Assembly (NCBI GenBank): GCA_950097015.1
Contig: CATNEN010000038.1
Coordinates: forward strand, 6,121,001-6,185,000
DNA length: 64,000 bases
Origin: Macrostomum hystrix
Lineage: Eukaryota; Platyhelminthes; Macrostomidae
Reading direction: 5' to 3'
Both the position numbers and the translations under genes were made by a program. Positions 26,228 to 35,035 of this stretch are shown piece after piece; position 1 is the stretch's first letter; each line of letters opens with the position of its first letter. The notes under the pieces are model-generated. The model was given only the letters and a program-made list of their open reading frames with translations, did not search any database and was not told the DNA's origin.

Positions 26228-29200
26228 GCGCAGGTGCTGGTGTCATTGACGGGCTGATATAGTTTGAGTAGTATGGGGTCCGCTGAGGGAAAGTAGAGTG
26301 TTCGGGGGTTCGAACATTGACTTTACATATTTTCTTACTTGCGACATGCCCCACTGTTTTTATTAACAATTAATTATTAACTATGGCTGAGAAGCCTAAA
26401 TAAAAAAAACTAAAGAACGACACAAAATCCCAACTTAATAGCTGCACTTAGGCTACACTAGGCTATGTTAAGGCTATGTAAGGCTACGCTAAGGCTACGC
26501 TAAGGCTACGCTAAGGCTACGCTAAGGCTACGCTAAGGCTACGCTAAGGCTACGCTAAGGCTACGCTAAGGCTACGCTAAGGCTACGCTAAGGCTACGCT
26601 AAGGCTACGCTAAGGCTACGCTAAGGCTACGCTAAGGCTACGCTAAGGCTACGCTAAGGCTACGCTAAGGCTACGCTAAGGCTACGCTAAGGCTACGCTA
26701 AGGCTACGCTAAGGCTACGCTAAGGCTACGCTAAGGCTACGCTAAGGCTACACTAAGTCTATGCAAAGGCTACATTAAGTTTATGCAAAGGCTACGCTAA
26801 GGCTACACGACTAAGTTATTCAAAGGCGGCAATGGATTTACCTGTGGCGCCACGTCACAGTAATCCCAAGCGGAAGCTTTTGGCGATTGGCGTCGCTGCT
26901 TCATCATCGGAGTCGGAGAAGGCGAACGCGAAGGTCGATACCGCAGCTTCTCATTGGCTGCCCCGGCCTCCGCAGCCTCCTTTTCGTCCAGGTATTCGTC
27001 AATGTCGTTGGCAATGGAGGCCAGCTCTTGGCGAGATTCGCGGAGGCTGTTGACGGTGAAGCTGTGTGAGGCGTGAATGGCTGATTATGCAACCGAGCTT
27101 GCTCTCGCACAAATCCTTTCATAATAATCGGAGCTTGAAACCAGGCACTTCCTGTTTAGCTAGAAGCAGTTATTTTAGACAAGAATAGAAAACTTAACGT
27201 GTTTAAATTAGAATCTCAAGTTGCTTTTGCACGCAGTAAACTTACTTTGACTTCGCAGATGGGTCTAATTACATTATCAATTGTTTATAGCAGTTTAAGA
27301 ACAGGCGAAATGAAGATTTTTTCAGGTAAAGTAACTTTTGTTAAAGAATAATATTAGTTAATCTCCTTGTTAAAAAAACCGTGCTCCGGGGGTGGAGATC
27401 AGAGATAAGAGAGAAGGATTGAAGGAGAGGGATGCGGGCACATCTGGAAGAACTCGGAATATTTTTCGTAGGGGCAGAGAACAAAATAAAAGACAGAAAT
27501 AAGAAGAGATAAGAGGATAGAAAAGAGAGAGAGAACAGAGAGAACAGAGAGAAGAGAGAGAACAGAGAGAAGAGAGAGAAGAGAGAGAACAGAGAGAAGC
27601 GAGATGAGAGAGATAAGAGAGAAAAGAGAGAGAAGAGAGAAGAGAGAGAGAACAGAGAGAACAGAGAGAACAGAGAGAAGCGAGATGAGAGAGATAAGAG
27701 AGATAAGGGAGAGAAGAGAGAGAAGAAAGAGAGAGGCGAGAGAACAGAGAGAAGCGAGATGAGAGAGAAGAGAGAGAAGAGAGAGAAGAGAGAGAAGCGA
27801 GAGAACAGAGAGAAGCGAGATGAGAGAGAAGAGAGAGAAGAGAGAGAAGAGAGAGAAGCGAGAGAACAGAGAGAAGCGAGATGAGAGAGAAGAGAGAGAA
27901 GAGAGAGAAGAGAGAGAAGAGAGAGAAGGGAGAGAAGAGAGAGAAGAGAGAGAAGGGAGAGAAGAGAGAGAAGAGAGAGAAGAGAGAGAAGAGAGAGAAG
28001 AGAGAGAAGAGAGAGAAGAGAGAGAAGAGAGAGAAGAGAGAGAAGGGAGAGAAGAGAGAGAAGGGAGAGAAGAGAGAGAAGAGAGAGAAGAGAGAGAAGA
28101 GAGAGAAGAGAGAGAAGAGAGAGAAGAGAGAGAAGAGAGAGAAGAGAGAGAAGAGAGAGAAGAGAGAGAAGAGAGAGAAGGGAGAGAAGAGAGAGAAGAG
28201 AGAGAAGAGAGAGAAGGGAGAGAAGAGAGAGAAGAGAGAGAAGAGAGAGAAGAGAGAGAAGAGAGAGAAGAGAGAGAAGGGAGAGAAGAGAGAGAAGAGA
28301 GAGAAGAGAGAGAAGGGAGAGAAGAGAGAGAAGAGAGAGAAGAGAGAGAAGAGAGAGAAGAGAGAGAAGAGAGAGAAGAGAGAGAAGAGAGAGAAGAGAG
28401 AGAAGAGAGAGAAGGGAGAGAAGAGACAGAGAAGAGAGAGAAGAGACAGAGAAGAGAGAAGAGACAGAGAAGAAATAGATAAGAGAGAGGGAAGAGAGAG
28501 AGAAGAGAGAGAAGAGAGAGAAGATAAAGAATTGAGAGAGTGACGAGAGAAGAGAGAGAGAGAATGTCAAACTAAAGCAGGCGAGAGTTGTGTGTTACAA
28601 GCGCAGTTCAGGTCGCAGTTGATGCAGCTATAGCTTTCTGAAGCGAATTCTCTCCAACCCCGCCCTATGCTACTAAAAATATGACAGCACTACGAGGTCC
28701 ATGGCGAGTGAATGCTGAGCTGTGAGCATAGGTGTAGCTGCTTCTCTTGCATGCGCATTCTCAAACTATTCAGATGCCTGAAATTCCTGCTCGCCAGTCC
28801 TCCTGTGTACTCACCGCCAAGGACTCAAGCCACTCTCTCTATAGTTGAAGAAGAATAGGTTGCAGTTGTGATCAGACAAGAGACACACCAGTTTCCTCAC
28901 GCATTGCACACACACAAATTAGATGAGACTGGCATTGCCAAAGAAGCAGTCTGTAGATAGCCCGGAAAAAATTTACTCGTAAATATGCGGCTGAGCAAAA
29001 ACACATAATTTTCTTCTCTTAATAAGGCGTACGCGGCATAATAAACACACGAAGTGCAGTGCCCTGCGCTGCTCAGCTAAAACGTTGCCGCTCTGACACA
29101 GTTTTTTTGGGCACTGTTGCTGAACATAGAACTCTTTAAAAATAATTTAATTTAGACACTCCTTGTCACGAAAAGCATATAAAATATGTAGCATTTGGTC

Positions 29201-29551
29201 GTATAATTGGATTGGACTTATTCGCATTGCTTCAGATCACCTAACTGTGAAGTGGGTGTCGGCATCAGCTGGGCTAGGTGGGTGGGGCAGCCCCCAGTCC
29301 AACGACAGAATTATTGTACACAAAGTTTTCATAAAACCAACTTTCTTTTAGCCTTTATCCTAAAATTTTAGCAAAAAGCCCTCCAGAGTCCGAAAAATTA
29401 ACCTGATGCCTCGATCGATGATGCCGTCACGATCGGGACTCCGAAATCCTCGCCGATCCAGTGAGCTGAGCCTCCCGGCGGAGCCGTAGAATGCTGCGCC
29501 AGGGCTTCGATAGGGCGAAGCAGAGGCCGGCCTGAAACGGTGGCTCTGCAT
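5196..29551 (-). CDS. giant repeat-rich coiled-coil protein, about 4,688 aa, 12 exons
   Basis: Exons in transcript order: 29551-29403, 27061-26842, 26282-26125, 26027-25883, 20216-20091, 19997-19872, 19722-19271, 18898-18783, 18702-18357, 18275-7870, 7644-5883 and 5256-5196. All introns are GT-AG, every junction keeps phase, and the exons sum to 14,067 nt, exactly 4,689 codons. The start is the first ATG after an in-frame upstream TAA. Residues 1-140 are Ser/Arg/Pro-rich; a Pro run follows near 140-155; about 155-600 is Leu/Glu/Arg/Gln heptad-like coiled coil. The 10.4-kb exon 10 is hydrophilic and disordered. It holds about 48 near-identical 17-residue repeats (core SRDKRYDESQP, about 1270-2080), a more divergent block of the same repeat (about 2170-2620) and a Gln-rich zone (about 3555-3630). 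A short helical tail ends the protein. A structural, cytoskeletal or centrosomal scaffold is plausible from the composition, but I recognise no family. The acceptor at 18275 has an alternative 6 nt upstream (18281). Confidence 0.8.
12250..13600 (-). repeat. divergent coding repeat block of the giant protein
   Basis: Units of 16-18 codons of the type SRDRLPGDSHPDKARE or SRDRRRDDSQPASARD, clearly related to the tighter 51-bp array at 13865-16310 but with much more substitution. It looks like an older part of the same expansion inside exon 10. Confidence 0.85.
13865..16310 (-). repeat. 51-bp coding minisatellite, about 48 copies, in exon 10
   Basis: Each 51-bp unit encodes 17 residues (SRDKRYDESQP plus TSARDR or SNLRDR). 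Two main unit types alternate, one carrying CTTGCACTTGTAGG and the other CTTAAATTCGAAGG on the + strand. Rarer RDT and KQYD variants mark higher-order blocks: the same variant succession recurs at 14512 and 14971, a spacing of 459 bp or nine units. The reading frame stays open throughout. Confidence 0.95.
20246..20314. repeat. GTT microsatellite, left of the BEL insertion
   Basis: Run of GTT with some ATT, in intron 4 of the giant gene. It is the left half of a microsatellite split by the BEL/Pao insertion; the other half continues at 25656. The last five bases, 20310-20314 (GTTAT), are the target-site duplication. Confidence 0.85.
20315..20645 (-). repeat. BEL/Pao 3' LTR
   Basis: 331 bp, starting TGTTGTGACTTACACG on the + strand and ending TTAGCGACA. 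By eye it is the same as 25325-25655. In element orientation this is the downstream LTR. It contains an AATAAA-like region and a TATATA-type stretch, the expected LTR signals. Confidence 0.93.
20646..20662 (-). promoter_or_regulatory. BEL/Pao polypurine tract
   Basis: On the minus strand a T-run is followed by CGGGGAG directly abutting the 3' LTR. This is the position and composition expected for the plus-strand priming site of an LTR element. Confidence 0.7.
20967..24779 (-). CDS. BEL/Pao gag-pol polyprotein with RT-to-integrase deletion
   Basis: Single 1,270-codon frame. In order: a gag region (about 1-340, DUF1759-like); Cys/His knuckles (about 364-427, including CFKCLRTGH); an aspartic protease with LLDTGSN (about 540-546); the start of reverse transcriptase with ADIEKAFLQV (about 885) and a YVDN box (about 967-970) where most families have YVDD; then, near residue 995 (nt about 21797), an abrupt in-frame switch into the integrase core (YILLFTCSSTRAIHLE). 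The rest of RT, RNase H, the integrase zinc finger and the integrase segment with the first catalytic Asp are missing. The second Asp (SDNARTF) and the Glu (WERLVKS) of the D,D-E triad remain, as does the C-terminal integrase region. The frame is intact, but the products cannot copy or integrate the element; any mobility would need help in trans. Confidence 0.9.
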   Translation of the reverse strand: MSCFIMSLSKEEISELVRRRAVVRSSITKAIGKAEALLDKSGKSTAKTLAEADSLLEILKAKMNQLEKMDEELEFGIPDETLDEEQDSIQEYSLKCRQTIKLLEGFSSKYQLDTRTSPALGQKSTEPNIRLPKRQIPTFHGTVATWQTFWDQFSSSIDSNNSLSDIDKFNYLLDCLSDSARSCIRGFSVTSSNYRAAVSTLKDRYGKPEIIIRDLMTQLSDLQLVDTTLIGLQRFHDDVAAITQNLSNQGVSSSSYEALLLPSLLRRCPAELRLELHRSANLAGNEIDSIEALLECLQNEINLREAAGMTASQKLRPRDFEKGANASTIPKLASASTLVSDKTTALPSRQIQTDFRPAASVKVFCTYCGSAHISEKCPTMASVTSRTNFLKKTDRCFKCLRTGHLSKACSDRRCCRICSGNHHSSICTATTDQSNTKVGPITKSKNPPQVLSRKDRCLTVSSQPSSQDDHHKDHPNITNIADETTHSTTCLTRTDSNLTNQQQQAVLPMFIMRNPTVVLPVAKAILLSSGGERELMVRMLLDTGSNRTYIREDVCQLLGLQSTNSERLQISAFSGHTSVVDSGKVTLTLRKIDSPQVIRLDASIVKDICQPQRSVMVTSYEHLGGLDLADPYDPRDATTPISILVGSDQYYQIVTGNVVRGASGPVAMETKLGFVLCGPLTVDCLTKEYDQSDNAACTAVQTLCCSVRVETEDDLTSFWKLETLGITDPHTKPEESSFDCAPRLFESRYSVKLPWKQLEVTRSLDNHFDLAFRRLRSTMQRLNKFPELLKKYRDIIEEQEQAGIIERVPSDDLCKPLTSVHYLPHSYVVKSNSEFTKLRVVYDGSTKLHKDDLSINDLLQVGPTEFPQIPALLIRFRWHPIAILADIEKAFLQVGIELEDRDFLRFLWVQSRDSEPNHNQLIHYRFYRVPFGLTCSPALLKVTILQHLKNHQAAFVKSAEILSRDMYVDNLVTSCDTVKAATTLYHDAQEGLKAYILLFTCSSTRAIHLETLSDMTTPQFINGLRRFVARRGLPSIISDNARTFTSAAKLLDIRVNDEIQNFCNSRGISWSFIPAKAPWWGGFWERLVKSVKLALRKTLNRLLLTLDQLSTVIIEVEAIINSRPLLYVPSDDIDEIITPSHFLTLRRLTKEPDSPNEVVLPLPKRLSLHRAALTHFWKVWRDVYATALRERSAIVCKGSREPVIGEVVLVEGERHQSRLKWKLGVVESLSRGRDGVCRSALVRLARIADSRGAERIRRPVQALVPLEFSE
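25040..25285. repeat. short tandem repeats in the BEL/Pao leader
   Basis: Imperfect 25-30-bp units rich in GAGACAACCGAGATGACGAG and CGCGACGAGAC between the 5' LTR and the gag start. They belong to the untranslated leader of the element. Confidence 0.75.
25307..25324 (-). promoter_or_regulatory. BEL/Pao primer-binding site
   Basis: Immediately next to the 5' LTR, the minus strand reads TGGCGCCCAATGTGGGGC. TGGCGCC at this position is a common tRNA 3'-end complement in LTR elements; the donor tRNA cannot be named with confidence. Confidence 0.75.
25325..25655 (-). repeat. BEL/Pao 5' LTR
   Basis: 331 bp, matching 20315-20645 by eye. It is followed on the + strand by the TSD copy GTTAT and then by the resumed GTT microsatellite. 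Confidence 0.93.
25661..25785. repeat. GTT microsatellite, right of the BEL insertion
   Basis: Long GTT run with a few interruptions, the continuation of the microsatellite interrupted by the BEL element. On the sense strand of the host gene it is an AAC repeat in intron 4. Confidence 0.9.
26440..26815. repeat. 11-bp minisatellite, about 30 copies, intron 2 of giant gene
   Basis: Unit GCTACGCTAAG, nearly perfect in the centre and degenerate at both edges. On the transcribed strand the array begins about 38 nt after the exon 2 donor (exon ends at 26842) and ends about 157 nt before exon 3. Confidence 0.95.
27490..28563. repeat. homopurine array, 9-bp AGAGAGAAG unit, about 1 kb, intron 1 of giant gene
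   Basis: Almost uninterrupted A/G on the + strand for about 1 kb, with a 9-bp AGAGAGAAG core and AGAGAGAAGGG variants; the left part is more irregular. The host transcript is read from the other strand, so the pre-mRNA carries a kilobase of CU-rich sequence. Long REK or LSL frames are artefacts of the period. Confidence 0.93.
28570..29395. other. unique part of intron 1 of the giant gene
   Basis: Mixed-composition sequence between the purine array and exon 1. No exon-like segment with consistent phase and no transposon ends were identified. Confidence 0.4.
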
Positions 29552-30463
29552 GACTCTTCGGCAGGAGGAAGAGCCACCGTCGGCGTCGGCGTACGTTTAC
29601 TGCTTGCCTGTGCTTGCGAATGGGACTATTTTGTTGTTATTAATGCTTTTTGATTAGGCAGAAGTGAGGCTCCTGCAATTAAAATTATAGGAAAAGCAAT
29701 GATAAAACACTTTGAGCGATTCGTCGAGGGCCTTTAACTTTAATAAAAAACATATGCCCTCCTTTCTACAAACTTTTTCCACGCTCTAATATCAAATATA
29801 CTTACTATACGAAAGAAAATTTTATTTGTGTTTTTTAAGAAATTGTTTAAATGCCTCTTTGTTTATTATGAACAGTGAATATTTTATTAGACTAAGTCCG
29901 AAAATCAAACAAGCACAAACACTAAAGTTTCAGCATTAGAAAGTAAAAACATGATTAAAAAGCACGAGCAATTCCTAATAATACGTAAAAACTGTGCCGT
30001 CGGGGTTCTTCGGCTCCCGTAATAAAAAAGTTTTATATGCTTGACGTTTGATAGAGCTCCAAGAAAACACAATTTTTTGTCTGTAGCAGTAATTAAAAGA
30101 TCCTGCCTAATATGTGTTAAATTTTTTAGTCAAACAAAATGCAAGCTGCATTTTTTAAATATAATACATAACGTTTTTTTAAAAAAATTTTTTAACGCGA
30201 ATTTCTCAATAAAACATGCAGGAAAAATACAGTGGACTAAATAAATTGTTATTTTTGTTTAACCCAATAAAAGTTTATTGATAATTTAAAACGGCAGCGT
30301 CTGCGTTTTATGATCCAATCAGTTTTTTTTAACTACAGCCTGGGCTTAGCTTTTTAACTGGAGTTATATATAAACTTTTTGTTTTTTTGCGTATAAGTTA
30401 AGTCTTATACCATTTCAATTCTCTCTAATGCTATTGAAAAAGTTGTATTCCTCTAATTCAAAG
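29552..30463. other. AT-rich intergenic DNA
   Basis: Contains the 5' flank of the giant minus-strand gene and then AT-rich sequence. No gene, RNA gene or repeat structure was recognised. Confidence 0.4.
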
Positions 30464-31166
30464 GGAAGTGCTTATTCCCATGGTCCCGACTCCCGTGCCG
30501 ATAATTTCAATTTTATCCACACGGATCCGTGCCGATTTTCTGCTTATCCACACGGCAGCTTGTATGAATAGGTCTACTTTCAAGTCCCTACCTATTCTTC
30601 TCTGAGCATAAGGCTTTTGCTTCAGAGTATAGTGTATAGTGTACACTATCAATGCATAGTGTAAAAGAATAGGCCTAACAATGATGTATAATAAGCCTAT
30701 GTGTGACGAGTTTGGTGCTGACTAGAATTCTGCTGGTTGACTCGTATGATTTTATTTAATAGACTTCTTACTTTGTTGTAAGTCAATACAATTCGAATTA
30801 AAACACATAACGATGACAAAAGATTTGGTAAGTTGTTATTGCAATAATTAAAAAAGATGACATTAATGTCGGTTAATGAATGTGTAGGTCGAAATGTAGT
30901 CTAACACTGTCGTAACACACTGGCAACTTTGTCAATCTATTGGCTCGAGGGTTCAACAAAATGTTCAAACCCAAAAGGGCCGCATTCAAAAGAACAGAAC
31001 TGTGTGGATAAAATTAAAATTAATGGCATGGCACATTTATAGGCCTATAAAGAGTTTTAGACCTATTCATACAAGCTGCCATGTGGATAAGCAGAAAATT
31101 ATCAGCAGGGATCTATGTGGATAAAATTGAAATTATCGGCACGGGACTGTGGGAATAAGCTCTGCC
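30464..31166. mobile_element. 703-bp TIR DNA transposon with 9-bp TSD (MULE- or Merlin-like)
   Basis: The left end reads GGAAGTGCTTATTCCCATGG and the reverse complement of the right end reads GGCAGAGCTTATTCCCACAG. Similarity continues inward for about 100 bp, past the shared motifs GTGCCGATAATTTCAATT and CAGCTTGTATGAATAGGTCT. Both sides are flanked by AATTCAAAG (30455-30463 and 31167-31175). Long inverted repeats with a 9-bp target duplication are typical of Mutator-like elements; Merlin (8-9 bp) is an alternative. No transposase frame is present, so it is non-autonomous. Confidence 0.82.
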
Positions 31167-32066
31167 AATTCAAAGACATAACAAAGTGCAATCACCATTG
31201 AGAGAGACTAAGCTAGGCCCTAGTACTACAGTGTAGGCCTAGTTGTGTAGAGTTGTTAACATTGTTAGCTACTTATAGTTACCGAATAAGCTTAACCATT
31301 CTGAACTTTAATATTACTTAAATTCTCAAATTTGTAACACTAAGCCATAAAAATGTCTAAGTTGTTCTAAATTGATTCTAATTTCACTTTTTATGACTAG
31401 GTCTATCTTAGCTTAAAATGCTAGGCCTATTATTTGCTTTGGGTTGTTCCACCATGCATTTCACCATTAGTTTAGGCCTAAAGTAAAATTAAGCCTTAAA
31501 AAAACTCTGCCATGTACTTTTATAAAAACTGACCATAGCTATGCCAATATGCTGACAATGTCCTTGTATCTATAAGGAGTATTACCAACAGGAAGAAAAA
31601 ATATTTATTGTATTATGATTGTGAAATGCTGACATTCTTTTACTACTGTATATACTATATTTGTTGTAGAAATTTTACCAATACATTATTTACATGCTAC
31701 AGCTTTTCTCTAATAATAAATAAAATGATATTATATAGTTCTTGTCCTTCATATTGACTATAGTTTTCTTCTGAAAAAAAATATTTAAAAATGTCAGTTA
31801 ATAATGCCCTTGGCTTGCCAAATATTTAAAGTTGATATTTTTCTAGCATATAATGTGTATAGGCCTACACCTAAATCAGCAATGTTAACAACTGTAGCTA
31901 TGTCCTGATTTTGGCTGTGCCAATTTAATATATTCACAAAAATACTTTATTATGTTATATTATTTTTTAAACCTAAGTCAAATTCATCTTGAAAGTTTTG
32001 GTGTACTATGCAAAATGTACACTGGATATGGTTGATATGACAATTGTATGCCCTAGACATCTTAAA
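31167..32066. other. AT-rich intergenic DNA
   Basis: About 900 bp between two transposons. No gene or structured element recognised. Confidence 0.4.
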
Positions 32067-32684
32067 TCTATATATATAAAAGTGAAAACTCTGTCTGTCT
32101 GTGTGTGTGCAACCTTTTGTCTTTATAGACGCCAAAACCGCTCAACCAAATCGCACCAAACTTTGCACATACCTAAAACCACCTACGCTGAGTGCAATAG
32201 GCTACTCAAATTCCCGAAAAATCATTTCCTTCCTGCTCAAAAGTGCAAAAAACTGCTCAAAAATCGTCAAAAAATCACTTAATTCGACATATCGTCGCCC
32301 CACTTTGTCAGATTTTCTCCAAATTTGATCCACTTACACTTTACATGTTTTCCAACAATGCTGTCAATTTTGAACATCTCTACTCAATCCAGAACAAAGC
32401 TGCATCATCTCAAAGTGAGTCACTTTTTGTTTTCCGAGGACAGCCACCCCAACTCCCCTCCGCCACTCTGCGGGCCAAATTTTATTACAGCCACCCCCTC
32501 CTTTCCCCGGGCGCCGAAGCCCCAGACTGTACATTGTATTTCAAGCCGTGAATGTACACAGCCCAAACCCCTAGACTGTCTACTGGCCCCCAAGCAGCAC
32601 TGAGACTGAGTGCGGTGAGTGCGGTGGCGTCCCAGTGCGCAGGGCTCTCCGGTCGATATTTCTCTCCAGCCAGCCTGGGATAGA

Positions 32685-33213
32685 AGAAAGAGAGAGGCTG
32701 GCGTTGACTGGCTGTCAGAGAGGGCAATTCTGTGTCCTAGAAATGATGCCGCCAACGAAATTAACTACCAACTGCTTCAGGAGTTGCCAGGTGCAGTTTT
32801 CACCTGAAAGTTGCGGCACCAATTATGCTCCTCCGCAACCTGAATGCGCCAAGGCTGTATAACGGCACCAGACTGATAGTCAGGCGGCTCTTCCCACACG
32901 TGATTGAGGCCACGATAATGACTGGATCTGGCAGAGGAGAGTCTGTGTTCGTTCCCGGATTCCAATTATCCCCACGGACCTGCCATTTCAGTTCAAGCGA
33001 CTGCAGTTCCCTGTGAGAGTGTGCTTTGCGATGACTATTAACAAGGCTCAGGGACAGTCGCTGAAGGTGGCTGGCATCAACCTGGAGACTCCTTGCTTCT
33101 CGCATGGGCAGCTTTATGTCGCCTGCTCCCATGTTGGAACTCCAGCTGGCCTATTCATTTTCGCACCAAGGGGAAGAACGAAGAATGTGGTGTATCCCCA
33201 GGCCTTTAGGTGA
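32685..33213 (+). pseudogene. Helitron Pif1-like helicase, C-terminal remnant
   Basis: Three overlapping frames give successive pieces of the Helitron helicase: LSERAILCPRNDA around 32715-32760, LRNLNAPRLYNGTRLIVRRL around 32828-32888, and TINKAQGQSLKV with GQLYVACSHVG around 33035-33140, ending in a stop at 33211-33213. The frame changes near 32800 and again near 32957. The Walker A region and everything upstream, including the Rep nuclease, are absent. It is a dead fragment. Confidence 0.85.
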
Positions 33214-33365
33214 CTCGCAAGCAATTAATAGAAAAGTAGTCACGAATTGACCTTGACCTGTCTAACTCTGAACTCTGAAACAGTTTAGTTTTGTATCTTT
33301 GACATTGTTATTGTTATGCCATAGCTATTTTCCTTATGTATACGCGTGTAGATGCATACTGTATA

Positions 33366-33638
33366 CAGAGGCAGATTTAGGGGGGGCGGGGGGCAGTCGC
33401 CCCCCCCCAAATTTTAATCATGGGAATAAGATGCCCCCACCAGGGGCGCCAGTCGCAGCACTGGCGCCCCTTTTCGGCCGCTGGCACCCCTTTTTCAGCC
33501 GCTGGCTCCCGTTTTTCAGCCGCTGGCGCCCTTTCTTGGCTCCTGGCGCCCTTTTTCGGCCGCTGGCACCCCCTCTGTGATTCTCATGGCGCTCCCCTGA
33601 CAGACCGCCCCAAAACAAAATTCCTGGATCTGCCACTG
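33366..33638. mobile_element. hAT-like MITE, 273 bp, nested in the Helitron
   Basis: Terminal inverted repeats: the left end starts CAGAGGCAGATTTAGG and the reverse complement of the right end starts CAGTGGCAGATCCAGG. Flanks are an exact 8-bp duplication, ACTGTATA, at 33358-33365 and 33639-33646. CAG-type termini with 8-bp TSDs indicate the hAT superfamily. The interior is GC-rich, with several copies of a CGCTGGCGCCC-type motif and no coding capacity. Confidence 0.88.
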
Positions 33639-33875
33639 ACTGTATAGAGGAGTGGCTAAGAGACATGTTTCTAAAGAAGTAATCAAGAGGGGGCTGTTTG
33701 GACAAACTTTTCACTTATTTTTTACTTAAAACGCCCTTAAACAAACTCTTCACTTTTCATTAATGCAGTAAATAAATAAATGGTGACCTTCACTATAAAG
33801 TTAATACAGAGACGTGAATTGCTTACTGCTTTGCTTTAAATTTCTGCCCCAAAAACAACGGGCAAAAAAAGCTAG

Positions 33876-34909
33876 TCTATATATATTTTATAATTACTAT
33901 TTGTAGTGTTCAGCTCATTACCTAAAAGTAATGGCAAATCATTGACATTGTTACTGATTATTGGTTAATAAAAAAAGACTAAAAAATAAGTAACAATAAT
34001 TACTTTAAATTGTTTCTTTCAATTTTTTTATACTTTTACTATGTATCTTTTTTTACATTAACATATTATAAATACATGTAGCTTTGTTTATCTGTCATTA
34101 CTCATATCATGTGTTGTATTCTCCAACATTGTCTACTATTAGACTCAGTGATTATTATCACTCTCAGTGATCTTTACAATTTTTTGGTTGGTTTTAATTG
34201 CTTTAAGATAATATCCAGATTTTAGATTAGATTGATAATACTGATAATTAATGACAAAAAAATTTTGTCTGAGTAAAGTAATAGACTAAAGTCAGTCTAT
34301 GGATTTACCAAAAATATTTTGCAAAATTTGGAGTTCACAAGAAATAAATTCTGATCAAAATAAATGCAAAACAAATAAATCAAAAGATATAGTTGCTAAT
34401 TATTTAAATTTTACATTTTTACTATAAGTGTAGTAACTCAAAAACAAAAAATTGACAATTTAATGTGTTTTTAATGCAACAAAAGGAGTACTTTACAGTG
34501 CTGCTGATTAGTTCTGATTTTTTCAGAAACTGGTAACAGGAAATGCACTAGTTGTTAACAACATGTTTCAATCATCATGTTGCAATGATGTAATGTTGCA
34601 AAAAAAGTAATGATCATTACCAAATTGGTAAATTAAAATAGTAACGAGTAATGCATGCTACACTGTATATTAAACATAAGAATCATGCTTTGTGTGTTAT
34701 GTCATGTCAAATAATTCTAAGATTGTCCTTCTTATAGGATACTACATTCACTAGTGCTTGAGTTTACCTAGCAGTAAAACTGCTATCTTTAGCAGATATA
34801 AAAATCTAAGTGGGCTTGTAATGTAAATCAGTATATTATTTTTATAAGTTATTAACTTCATTGATCTTTAAACTAGTTGGTAATGACATTATTTTTTATG
34901 TCTTTTCAG
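33876..34909. other. AT-rich region upstream of the E2-like gene
   Basis: Very AT-rich. It ends in a good splice acceptor at 34907-34909 (TTTTCAG), after which a 5' UTR segment leads to the ATG at 35036. An upstream non-coding exon, or a spliced-leader acceptor, is likely but not visible. Confidence 0.45.
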
Positions 34910-35035
34910 AACCTCAGACCAAGCCAGTTGGTCTTGGCTGCTCATTTATGGACAAATGTTGAAAAATACTCATGCTAGTTCAAATACTTAACTTAACTTC
35001 TAAGTGCTAATAATTAAAGGCCAACAAAACAAGTC

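Larger units (their letters stand above)
32067..33875 (+). mobile_element. Helitron, truncated
   Basis: The 5' end is TCTATATATATAAAAGTG (32067) after an A, with TG-rich sequence behind it. The 3' end is a short stem (TGCCC at 33845-33849 paired with GGGCA at 33860-33864), an A-run and then CTAG (33872-33875) before a T. TC...hairpin...CTRR ends, absence of TIRs and TSDs, and insertion between A and T are Helitron hallmarks. It contains only the C-terminal part of the helicase; the Rep/HUH domain is gone, so the copy is non-autonomous. A hAT-type MITE is nested at 33366-33638. Confidence 0.85.

Noticed and set aside
27341-28570. 409-codon Leu/Ser frame and REK-rich frames
   Set aside because: Periodic homopurine array of 9 bp within an intron of the giant gene.
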